DNA of 5,390 bases. It comes from an uncultured Prevotella sp. (GTDB taxonomy: Bacteria; Bacteroidota; Bacteroidia; Bacteroidales; Bacteroidaceae). Under the pieces are notes generated by a model. The model was not told the origin of the DNA. It worked only from the letters and a program-made list of their open reading frames with translations, and did not search any database. The DNA lies in assembly GCA_934203355.1 (NCBI GenBank), contig CAKPZC010000085.1, positions 1 through 5,390 of the forward strand, written 5' to 3'. Positions 1-5,328 of the stretch are shown piece after piece. Positions within the stretch are counted from its first letter, which is position 1; every line of letters starts with the position of its first letter. A program made the translations under genes and the position numbers.

Positions 1-484
1 AATTTCCAAATTGAGTATAATCTTTTGAATATGAAATAGAATGAGTGCCAGAATATGTGACAACGAGCTTATTATTAATAGTATTATTAATAACCTTTAA
101 TTCTGCTACTTTTGCTTTATTTTTTTCGGTACTTATTTTTAGATTTGTACCTGAATCACTATAAATATACCCATTTAATCCATGTATGTAATAAGTATCT
201 TTTTTAGACCCTTTTTCTAAAGTTATCTCATCCATGTTTTCATTAAAAACAAGCGTATTGTCATCAGAAAAAGAAACACTAACTGCTTCTCGATATTTAT
301 TATCTTTAGTAGCGTTTTTTCCCATTGCCACCCCATGTTCCTTCGAAGCGATAACAATCTTATCACCATCTTTCAGTTCTGACACTTTATTTACTAACTT
401 GTAGTAGTCTCCCACTCCTGCAAAAGCCATCTGACTAAATGCAAGCAACAATGCTGTAATAGCATAGTTTAATAGTTTGTTCAT
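1..484 (-). CDS. Secreted protein of unknown function, N-terminal 161 residues (3' end outside window)
   Basis: Read from ATG at 484-482, this frame stays open to the left window edge, giving 161 residues and no stop. Residues 1-22 form a clear type I signal peptide: MNK start, hydrophobic core around ALLLAF, and AFA before the likely cleavage ahead of Gly23. There is no lipobox Cys, so the product should be periplasmic or secreted. The mature start (YYKLVNKVSELKDGDKIVIA, then AMGK and later DTYYIHGLNGYIY) resembles a beta-rich module common at the N-terminus of Bacteroidetes secreted proteins, usually with a 'Y-LV-s-sDL--GDk-iI' pattern; that family has no settled function. A good -7 box lies 40 nt upstream. 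The gene diverges from the recombinase and nothing ties it functionally to the polysaccharide genes. Signal peptide and reading frame are secure; family resemblance is from memory. Confidence 0.85.
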   Translation of the reverse strand, partial: MNKLLNYAITALLLAFSQMAFAGVGDYYKLVNKVSELKDGDKIVIASKEHGVAMGKNATKDNKYREAVSVSFSDDNTLVFNENMDEITLEKGSKKDTYYIHGLNGYIYSDSGTNLKISTEKNKAKVAELKVINNTINNKLVVTYSGTHSISYSKDYTQFGN

Positions 485-523
485 TTTGATATTATTTAGG
501 TTTAAAATTACGTTTAACAATTG

Positions 524-531
524 CAAATATA
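524..531 (-). promoter_or_regulatory. Bacteroidetes -7 promoter box for the secreted-protein gene
   Basis: On the minus strand these bases read TATATTTG, an exact match to the Bacteroidetes primary-sigma -7 consensus TAnnTTTG. It ends 40 nt before the ATG at 484, leaving a short A+T-rich leader. I see no good TTG-type -33 element at the usual 19-21 nt spacing, which is common because that element is weakly conserved. Confidence 0.6.
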
Positions 532-563
532 GTCATTTTTATTGGATTGACGCCTTTACCCTC

Positions 564-585
564 CACTTTTTTTAATATAAAAGTG
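564..585. repeat. Inverted repeat between divergent genes
   Basis: CACTTTT (564-570) and AAAAGTG (579-585) are perfect 7-bp inverted arms around an 8-nt A+T spacer. The repeat lies in the 171-bp region between the divergent secreted-protein and recombinase genes. A terminator makes little sense between divergent starts, so an operator or a chance A+T palindrome are the alternatives. No consensus -7 box for the recombinase is visible in this region. Confidence 0.3.
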
Positions 586-655
586 AATAACACGAAAAAA
601 TTAGGGCTAAACTATTAAATATGAGACATACTTAACAATCAAACAATAGGAGAAT

Positions 656-1894
656 ATGGCAAGTATCAAGATGAAGTTCCGTGCGTCCTCGATTCACAAA
701 GGAGAAGGTGTGATTTTCTTTCAGATTATTCACAAGCGTGTAGTGCGCCAGTTGGCTACACCTTATCATATAAAGGTATCCGAATGGAACTCTATTACCC
801 AAAGTGTATTGTTGGAAAACGCGGAATTAAATACTGAGAGAAATCGCTATCTTGCCGACATCTCGGCAAAGTTGGATAGTGAATACAGATTGCTGTGTCG
901 TATTATATCATCTTTTGACAAGAAAGCGGAAATGTATTCTGCTGATTGCATTATCAACGAGTATAGGCTGATTGCAAAAGAAAACACACTGTCTACGTTC
1001 ATAAAATCCATCATCGTTCAACTGCAACAAAATCATCAGCATTGCACAGCACGCAACTATCAGTCTGCTCTCAACAGTTTCATGCGTTTCCGTGGCGGTG
1101 AGGACTTGCCGCTTGACATGATGGATGCCACCATAATACAATCTTACGAGGCGTGGTTGAAGAACCAAAGTATTTGCCGTAATACAAGTTCCTTTTATAT
1201 GCGCATACTTCGTGCCATATATAATCGTGCGGTCGAAAAGAACCTTGTCACCCAACAGCATCCTTTCCGGCATGTTTATACAGGTATTGATAAGACACGC
1301 AAGCGTGCGGTGGATTTGGGGATGATAAAATCGCTCAAACAAATGGACTTGACTGGCAAGCAGTCCCAAAGTTTTGCGCGTGATATGTTCCTCATGTCGT
1401 TCTGCCTTCGTGGTATTTCGTTTGTCGATTTGGCAAAATTGCGGAAAACGGACATTCGTGGTGGCTATCTGTATTATACGCGAAGCAAGACTCGCCAATC
1501 GTTATGCGTGAAGTGGGAACCTATCATGCAGGAAATTACAGACAAATACAAACCACAAGTGGAGTCGTCAGAATATCTCTTTCCAATATTGTCGGATGAT
1601 AGCACATTTAACAATAATGCATATCGAAACGCACAGATGCGCATCGGTTACAATCTGAAAGCCATAGCAAAAACTTTGGGATTGAAAGAAAACCTGACAC
1701 TCTATGTCGCCCGTCATTCATGGGCAACCATTGCAAGAGACAGCAATGTGCCAGTGTCTGTTATCAGCGAAGCGTTAGGGCATGACTCGGAACTTACTAC
1801 ACAAATATATCTACAATCCATCCAGACTTCAGAGGTAGACAAAGCAAATGCAAGCATATTGGGACAATTACAGAATGAAATCTATAATTCTTGA
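656..1894 (+). CDS. Tyrosine site-specific recombinase (probable DNA invertase of the capsule promoter)
   Basis: This 412-residue protein is a full-length tyrosine recombinase of the Bacteroidetes invertase/integrase type. An arm-type DNA-binding region (about residues 4-50, with FFQIIHKRVVRQL) precedes a SAM-like core-binding domain (about 110-205) and the catalytic domain (about 225-400). The catalytic set can be read as Arg252 (CLRGISFVDLA), Lys278 (TRSKTR), Tyr350-x-x-Arg353-His354 (YVARHSW), His376 (LGHDSELTT) and nucleophile Tyr385 (IYL). Box II has Tyr where many family members have His; to my knowledge this is usual in this subgroup. The start at 656 gives the common MASIK-KFR N-terminus and has AGGAGA at 648-653, only 2 nt before the ATG. 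The stop codon lies inside the left inverted repeat of the adjacent 200-bp segment, and upxY follows, so inversion of that promoter segment is the likely job. A role elsewhere in the genome cannot be excluded. Confidence 0.9.
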   Translation: MASIKMKFRASSIHKGEGVIFFQIIHKRVVRQLATPYHIKVSEWNSITQSVLLENAELNTERNRYLADISAKLDSEYRLLCRIISSFDKKAEMYSADCIINEYRLIAKENTLSTFIKSIIVQLQQNHQHCTARNYQSALNSFMRFRGGEDLPLDMMDATIIQSYEAWLKNQSICRNTSSFYMRILRAIYNRAVEKNLVTQQHPFRHVYTGIDKTRKRAVDLGMIKSLKQMDLTGKQSQSFARDMFLMSFCLRGISFVDLAKLRKTDIRGGYLYYTRSKTRQSLCVKWEPIMQEITDKYKPQVESSEYLFPILSDDSTFNNNAYRNAQMRIGYNLKAIAKTLGLKENLTLYVARHSWATIARDSNVPVSVISEALGHDSELTTQIYLQSIQTSEVDKANASILGQLQNEIYNS

Positions 1895-1908
1895 TAAGAG
1901 ATATAGAA
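1889..1908 (+). repeat. Left inverted repeat (IRL) of the invertible segment
   Basis: TCTTGATAAGAGATATAGAA is the exact reverse complement of 2069-2088. Identity stops abruptly on the inner side but continues outward with two mismatches to 1881, pairing with 2096 (26 of 28 positions). The recombinase stop TGA (1892-1894) lies within the perfect core, so inversion by exchange in the repeat leaves the recombinase C-terminus unchanged. Confidence 0.92.
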
Positions 1909-2068
1909 TTTCGGTGTAAAGGTACAAATATTTATTGAAACAGAGTAGCTTATGACGATTTATTTTTCCATCTGGGGGGCTAAATGCTTAACATTTTCTA
2001 AATGACTGTTTAGCAAAAGAACCTAATGATAGTACATAACACGTTATAATGTAGCGACATACGCTTCT

Positions 2069-2088
2069 TTCTATATCTCTTATCAAGA
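2069..2088 (-). repeat. Right inverted repeat (IRR) of the invertible segment
   Basis: This is the exact reverse complement of 1889-1908, with near-identity continuing outward to 2096. It lies 122 nt upstream of the chosen upxY start. It marks the right boundary where the promoter-bearing segment joins the fixed upxY leader. Confidence 0.92.
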
Positions 2089-2210
2089 GTTACAGAAAAT
2101 CAAGTTGCAAAACACCCCCTTTTCGCTATGTCAAATGGGCACATTCAAACATGTTTGAACCCTGTTATGGCAAGAAAAGGATTATAACACAAAACTTTAA
2201 TTCACATAAG
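2089..2210 (+). promoter_or_regulatory. Fixed untranslated leader of upxY
   Basis: These 122 bases lie between the invertible segment and the upxY start and would be transcribed only when the promoter faces right. They contain CACCCCC (2112-2118) and a perfect palindrome at 2144-2159. Leaders of upx operons in Bacteroides fragilis are known to be where the UpxY protein acts against premature termination, so this leader is the expected target of the protein encoded just downstream. No Shine-Dalgarno motif is evident before 2211, which is normal in this phylum. An ATG at 2151 could extend upxY by 20 residues but sits inside the palindrome and is disfavoured. Confidence 0.55.
2137..2162 (+). promoter_or_regulatory. 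Palindromic RNA hairpin candidate in the upxY leader
   Basis: TTCAAACATGTTTGAA at 2144-2159 is a perfect 16-bp palindrome. GGG (2137-2139) and CCC (2160-2162) can extend the stem past a 4-nt CACA bulge. In RNA this would be a hairpin about 50 nt before the upxY start. There is no U-tract after it, so it is not an intrinsic terminator. It could be a pause or recruitment signal for UpxY, or a DNA operator; that is inference. Confidence 0.5.
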
Positions 2211-2813
2211 ATGAAGAATAAGACAGCGGCTCGAAAGGTTACGTCCACTAATGCAGGGGACGGCGGCGAAGCCGTGGCAATAAGTGAGGATACGAGACAT
2301 TGGTACGTAGCTGTTGTAAGAGTCAACTGTGAAAAGAAAATCAAGATTGCTATAGAGGATTCATTCAACAGAATAGGCTACCAGTTAGAAACTTGGGTAC
2401 CAATAAAAAAACGTACGGTTGTTAACAGCCGTGGCAAGCGTAATCTTCGCGAATATGTAGTATTGTCGACTTTTATTTTTGTAAAAGTGGAAGAAAAACA
2501 CCTTAATGAAATACGTTTCCGTTCTGATGTCTACAAGATGTTGACAATGCCTGGTGAGAACTCACCTTGCACCATTCCCGACGAGACATTGAACAGTTTC
2601 CGCAGAATCTTGGAAAAAGACGAGGCTGTTGTCTTGGATCGTCCCCTCAAAAAAGGCGATAAGGTTCGTATCAAAGAAGGCGATTTGACTGGTTGTGTGG
2701 CATACGTGCAGCGCACACAAGGCAGCAAGGTGGTTATCGGTAACGAGATAAAATATATAGGTGGTGCAACCATTGAGATAAACAAGGACTCATTGGAGTA
2801 TATAAAGGATTAA
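2211..2813 (+). CDS. upxY: UpxY-family transcription antiterminator (NusG paralogue)
   Basis: The 200-residue product is a specialised NusG paralogue of the UpxY type, which lets RNA polymerase read through its own capsule operon. An NGN domain runs from about residue 29 ([10 protein letters not shown]) through [13 protein letters not shown] (81-93) to about 135. A C-terminal KOW domain follows at about 147-175, with [25 protein letters not shown] sequence. I chose ATG 2211 (MKNKT) over ATG 2151, because the longer form adds 20 residues unlike the family and starts inside a palindrome. Even so, about 28 residues precede the NGN domain, more than I expect for the family, and they include a Gly-rich GDGGEA patch. 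The dehydrogenase starts 16 nt after the stop, so the two are co-transcribed. No upxZ, the usual inhibitor partner gene, follows. The specific upx locus letter cannot be assigned. Confidence 0.88.
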   Translation: MKNKTAARKVTSTNAGDGGEAVAISEDTRHWYVAVVRVNCEKKIKIAIEDSFNRIGYQLETWVPIKKRTVVNSRGKRNLREYVVLSTFIFVKVEEKHLNEIRFRSDVYKMLTMPGENSPCTIPDETLNSFRRILEKDEAVVLDRPLKKGDKVRIKEGDLTGCVAYVQRTQGSKVVIGNEIKYIGGATIEINKDSLEYIKD

Positions 2814-2829
2814 AATAAAGCAAAACTAT

Positions 2830-4245
2830 ATGCGTGATTTTAAAGACATCAAAGTCGCAGTAGCCGGTACTGGCTACGTAGGACTGAGCATAGCTACATT
2901 GCTATCACAACATCATCATGTAACAGCAGTAGATGTAATCCCTGAAAAGGTGGAAAAACTAAATAACAAGATTTCACCTATCCAAGATGATTATATCGAA
3001 AAGTATTTGGCTGAAAAGCCATTGAACCTTGTAGCCACTCTTGATGGCAAATCTGCTTATGCGGATGCTGATTTTGTGGTTATAGCTGCCCCTACCAATT
3101 ATGATCCTGTAAAGAATTACTTCGACACTACCCATGTAGAGGAAGTAATCGACTTAGTATTGGAGGTTAATCCCGATGCTATCATGGTCATCAAGTCTAC
3201 CATTCCAGTCGGCTATACTCGCAACCTCTACTTGAAGTACGCTCAGAAAGGAGTAAAGAAGTTCAATCTCCTCTTCTCCCCCGAGTTCCTTCGAGAGAGC
3301 AAAGCCCTCTACGACAACCTCTACCCCAGCCGCATCATCGTTGGTTATCCCAAGATAATCAACAAACCAGAATTTGAAGCAGAAAATAAGGCTATCCAGT
3401 CAGTAACAGATGTTGATATGCTTAAAGAAGCAGCCCACACCTTTGCTGACTTGCTGTTGGAAGGTGCTATCGGCAACCGTGAGGAAGGAGAAAAATCAAC
3501 ATTGGAAAATTCCTCATCGCCAAAGGCGACTAATTCAACATTCAACACTCAACATTCAAAATTCAACAAGGGAATTCCTGTTCTTTTCGTAGGTATGAAG
3601 GAGGCTGAGGCTGTCAAACTCTTCGCTAACACTTACCTTGCCCTTCGCGTCAGCTACTTCAACGAGCTTGACACCTATGCCGAGATGAAAGGTCTCGACT
3701 CCAAGGCTATCATCGAAGGTGTAGGTCTTGATCCCCGTATCGGCACACACTATAACAACCCATCATTCGGTTATGGTGGTTATTGCTTGCCCAAGGACAC
3801 CAAGCAGCTCCTCGCTAATTATCAGGATGTCCCCCAGAACATGATGTCGGCTATTGTAGAGTCCAACCGCACTCGCAAGGATTACATCGCCGATGCCGTC
3901 TTGCGCAAGGCCGGCTGGTACGACTATTCAAGCAACAATCAATACGGAGCAGAACCCGGCAACTGTGTCATCGGAGTATATCGCTTGACAATGAAGTCCA
4001 ACTCCGACAACTTCCGTCAGTCAGCCATCCAGGGCATCATGAAGCGTATCAAAGCAAAAGGAGCCGAGGTTATCATCTACGAGCCAACATTGGAGAACGG
4101 CACTACCTTCTTCGGCAGCAAGGTCGTTAATAACCTCGAAGAGTTCAAGTCTCAAAGCAAAGCCATCATCGCCAACCGCTTTGATGACTGCTTGAAGGAC
4201 GTAGAAGACAAGGTGTACACTCGCGACATATTCCGCAGGGACTGA
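2830..4245 (+). CDS. ugd: UDP-glucose 6-dehydrogenase-type nucleotide-sugar dehydrogenase with a repeat-derived insertion
   Basis: The protein (471 residues) belongs to the UDP-glucose/GDP-mannose dehydrogenase family, which oxidises a sugar nucleotide in two NAD-dependent steps to the uronic acid form, in the cytoplasm. The NAD-binding Rossmann domain shows GTGYVG at 13-18 and Asp35 ending the second strand. Catalytic-region motifs follow: STIPVG, SPEFLRE with Glu152, AEAVKLFAN with Lys263 and Asn267, and [11 protein letters not shown] with catalytic Cys319. The C-terminal UDP-binding domain contains [12 protein letters not shown] and ends [10 protein letters not shown], typical of the family. 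Residues about 215-247 (rich in N, S, T, K) are absent from usual homologues and are encoded by an intergenic-type repeat; without them the length is about 438, normal for the family. The insert falls between the family motifs [10 protein letters not shown] and IPVLF, away from the catalytic motifs, so the enzyme may still work. UDP-glucose is the likeliest substrate; UDP-ManNAc or UDP-GlcNAc forms are alternatives. Confidence 0.88.
   Translation: MRDFKDIKVAVAGTGYVGLSIATLLSQHHHVTAVDVIPEKVEKLNNKISPIQDDYIEKYLAEKPLNLVATLDGKSAYADADFVVIAAPTNYDPVKNYFDTTHVEEVIDLVLEVNPDAIMVIKSTIPVGYTRNLYLKYAQKGVKKFNLLFSPEFLRESKALYDNLYPSRIIVGYPKIINKPEFEAENKAIQSVTDVDMLKEAAHTFADLLLEGAIGNREEGEKSTLENSSSPKATNSTFNTQHSKFNKGIPVLFVGMKEAEAVKLFANTYLALRVSYFNELDTYAEMKGLDSKAIIEGVGLDPRIGTHYNNPSFGYGGYCLPKDTKQLLANYQDVPQNMMSAIVESNRTRKDYIADAVLRKAGWYDYSSNNQYGAEPGNCVIGVYRLTMKSNSDNFRQSAIQGIMKRIKAKGAEVIIYEPTLENGTTFFGSKVVNNLEEFKSQSKAIIANRFDDCLKDVEDKVYTRDIFRRD
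3472..3570 (+). repeat. In-frame repeat module inside the dehydrogenase gene
   Basis: Within this 99-nt (33-codon) insertion, 3509-3567 has the same architecture as the intergenic array further right. A 13-nt hairpin TCGCC-AAA-GGCGA lies at 3517-3529, followed by CTA and five heptamers of the form A(T/C)TCAA(A/C) at 3533-3567. It lines up almost base for base with 4368-4425, except that the hairpin stem differs (TGCGC-ATA-GCGCA there). The heptamers are in the orientation that has no stop codon in any frame. The left boundary is inferred from where the protein departs from the family pattern and could be off by several codons. Confidence 0.8.
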
Positions 4246-4301
4246 TTTGAATTTTGAGTGTTGAATGTTGAGTTTTGAATTGTCGGCTTTGCCGATGTTG
4301 A
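4246..4301 (-). repeat. Heptamer-hairpin module, minus orientation, directly after the ugd stop
   Basis: Five minus-strand heptamers A(T/C)TCAA(A/C) occupy 4246-4280, starting on the very base after the ugd stop codon. They are followed by hairpin TCGGC-TTT-GCCGA at 4283-4295. Bases 4273-4301 are the exact 29-bp reverse complement of 4813-4841, so the array is bracketed by inverted copies. On the plus strand these heptamers carry TGA in all three frames. The hairpin lacks a U-tract, so terminator function is uncertain. Confidence 0.85.
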
Positions 4302-4440
4302 GTTATTCAATTTTGAATTAAGAATTCCCAACTCATAATTCAACAATTCCTAACTCCTAATTGAGCAATTCATAATGCGCATAGCGCACAATTCAACATT
4401 CAAAACTCAAAATTCAAAATTCAACATTGTGCACAGTGCA
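4302..4440 (+). repeat. Plus-orientation repeat modules with hairpins C and D
   Basis: A degenerate A+T stretch (4302-4375) contains imperfect versions of the heptamer words. Hairpin TGCGC-ATA-GCGCA follows at 4376-4388, then five clean heptamers at 4391-4425, then a second hairpin at 4428-4440 (TGTGC-ACA-GTGCA, two wobble pairs). No open reading frame with coding character is present. Confidence 0.8.
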
Positions 4441-4447
4441 AAGTAAA

Positions 4448-4766
4448 TCAGTAAAATCAGCAGAATCAGTATTCAAAAAACGAATACGGATTATTCAGAT
4501 TATTCTGATGCTTCGCCTTGAGCTAGTCGTTCAGTAAAATCAGCAGAATCTGTATTCAAAAAACGAATACGGATAATTCTGATTATTCTGATGCTTCTCC
4601 TTGAGCCAGTAAGTATATCAGTAAAATCAGCAGAATCTGTATTCAAAAAAATAAATACAGATTTATCTGATTTAACTGATGCTTCGCCTTGAGCCAGTAT
4701 ATCAGTAAAATCAGCAGAATCAGTATTCAGAAAAGAACCGAATACGGATTATGCCGATTTAACTGA
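4448..4766. repeat. Four tandem copies of a long imperfect hairpin repeat
   Basis: Four units start at 4448, 4531, 4618 and 4702 (spacings 83, 87, 84). Each has a 27-nt left arm beginning TCAGTAAAATCAGCAGAATC, a 7-11 nt A-rich loop, and a 27-nt right arm ending in CTGA. The hairpin spans are 4448-4508, 4531-4591, 4618-4679 and 4702-4766; by hand count 21, 21, 22 and 23 of the 27 positions pair. Units 1-3 are followed by TGCTTCGCCTTGAGC or a one-base variant. The left arm itself has a 9-nt rhythm (ATCAGTAAA, ATCAGCAGA, ATCTGTATT). The array lies between convergent genes. It could form cruciforms or strong RNA structures on either strand and may block read-through in both directions; that role is inference. 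Confidence 0.9.
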
Positions 4767-4770
4767 TGCT

Positions 4771-4922
4771 TCGCCGACAATTTAACACTCAACATTGCGC
4801 ACAGCGCGTAATTCAACATCGGCAAAGCCGACAATTCAAAATTCAACACTCAAAACTCAACATTGCCAAAGGCAACCATTCAACACTCAACACTCAAAAT
4901 TCAACATTGCGTCTACGACGCT
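4771..4922 (+). repeat. Plus-orientation heptamer-hairpin modules overlapping the amidase 3' end
   Basis: From left to right the tract holds a half-hairpin GCCGA (4773-4777) fused to the last long-hairpin unit, then two heptamers, one of them imperfect. Hairpin TGCGC-ACA-GCGCG follows (4796-4808), one heptamer, and hairpin TCGGC-AAA-GCCGA (4819-4831). Next come four heptamers (4834-4861), hairpin TTGCC-AAA-GGCAA (4863-4875), four heptamers (4878-4905), ATT, and hairpin GCGTC-TAC-GACGC (4909-4921). The last heptamers and hairpin encode the amidase C-terminus on the minus strand. Confidence 0.85.
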
Positions 4923-5309
4923 AAACCCAGGACAATAGGGTTTCTGTGGATCAAGGTCGGAGTGTCCCACTATCAATGCCCTCGGATATCTACTATGCAG
5001 TTCCTTAAGCAACCGTCTCAGCGCCTGCTTCTGTGCCTCCGTCCTTGTGTCGCAAGGAGTCTTGCCGTCTTCGGCAAGACCTCCTACATATGCAACCCCA
5101 ATAGAATGGCGGTTATGATTTCTACAATGCGCACCAATGCGCTCCTCAGGTCGTCCACGTTCGATGGTCCCGTCGGTAGGAATCACATAATGATACCCAC
5201 ACCCCTTCCATCCCAGTGAGCGGTGATAGCGGTCAATATCCGCCATTCTCAATGTGCTGCCCGCCTTATTGGCGGTGCAATGCACAATAATCAAAGTTAT
5301 CGTTCGCAT
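4887..5309 (-). CDS. N-acetylmuramoyl-L-alanine amidase (Amidase_2 / T7 lysozyme fold)
   Basis: The 140-residue protein is a small zinc amidase that cleaves the bond between muramic acid and the peptide stem of peptidoglycan. Zinc ligands are recognisable as His10 (VHCTA), His116 (VGHSDLDP) and Cys126 (YCPGF), with Lys123 in the position of the catalytic Lys of T7 lysozyme; GYHYVI (38-43), DGTIERGR and the NRHSIGVAYVGG segment are family-typical. It has no signal peptide, as is common for the phage-like amidases found beside polysaccharide and HU-like genes in Bacteroidales. The family match ends at about CPGF. The last ten residues (131-140, VVDAMLNFEC) and the stop codon are read from repeat hairpin H and heptamers, so the native C-terminus seems to have been replaced or lost. 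Catalytic residues are all upstream of that. The start at 5309 is 19 nt after the preceding gene, suggesting one operon. Confidence 0.9.
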   Translation of the reverse strand: MRTITLIIVHCTANKAGSTLRMADIDRYHRSLGWKGCGYHYVIPTDGTIERGRPEERIGAHCRNHNRHSIGVAYVGGLAEDGKTPCDTRTEAQKQALRRLLKELHSRYPRALIVGHSDLDPQKPYCPGFSVVDAMLNFEC

Positions 5310-5328
5310 AATTACATGAGTTCAATGA

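Larger units (their letters stand above)
1889..2088. promoter_or_regulatory. Probable invertible promoter segment upstream of upxY
   Basis: A 160-bp unique sequence (1909-2068) lies between perfect 20-bp inverted repeats, between a tyrosine recombinase and upxY. This is the arrangement of phase-variable capsule promoters in Bacteroides. The best -7-like element I can find is AATATTTG on the minus strand (1925-1932), one mismatch from TAnnTTTG. In the orientation shown it points left, away from upxY and into the recombinase 3' end. After inversion it would fall at 2045-2052, pointing right, about 160 nt before the upxY start. I see no comparable plus-strand box, so the segment is probably in the OFF state here. 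The -33 element is not convincing, so the orientation call is weak, while the inverted-repeat structure is certain. A GGGGGG run at 1974-1979 is conspicuous but unexplained. Confidence 0.8.

Noticed and set aside
621..635. Tiny upstream ORF (ATG AGA CAT ACT TAA) before the recombinase
   Set aside because: Four codons, no ribosome binding signal, likely chance in A+T-rich DNA.
908..1498. 196-codon minus-strand reading frame
   Set aside because: It lies wholly within the recombinase gene on the opposite strand, and its translation resembles no family I recognise; the plus-strand protein has all catalytic motifs.
1974..2118. Pairing of GGGGGG (1974-1979) with CCCCC (2114-2118) as an orientation-dependent RNA switch
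   Set aside because: The only support is a homopolymer match with no extended complementarity on either side.
2151..2210. Upstream ATG extending UpxY by 20 residues
   Set aside because: It lies inside the leader palindrome, its residues do not look like the family, and ATG 2211 gives a more usual protein.
4283..4295. Intrinsic terminator of ugd
   Set aside because: The 5-bp hairpin has no following U-tract on the plus strand; a weak or array-level termination effect remains possible.
4448..4766. CRISPR array
   Set aside because: There are regularly spaced repeats, but the whole unit is conserved including the 'spacers', each unit is a long hairpin, and no cas genes are near.
4863..5219. 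118-codon plus-strand reading frame
   Set aside because: It is antisense to the well-supported amidase and starts in repeat sequence; its translation has no recognisable features.
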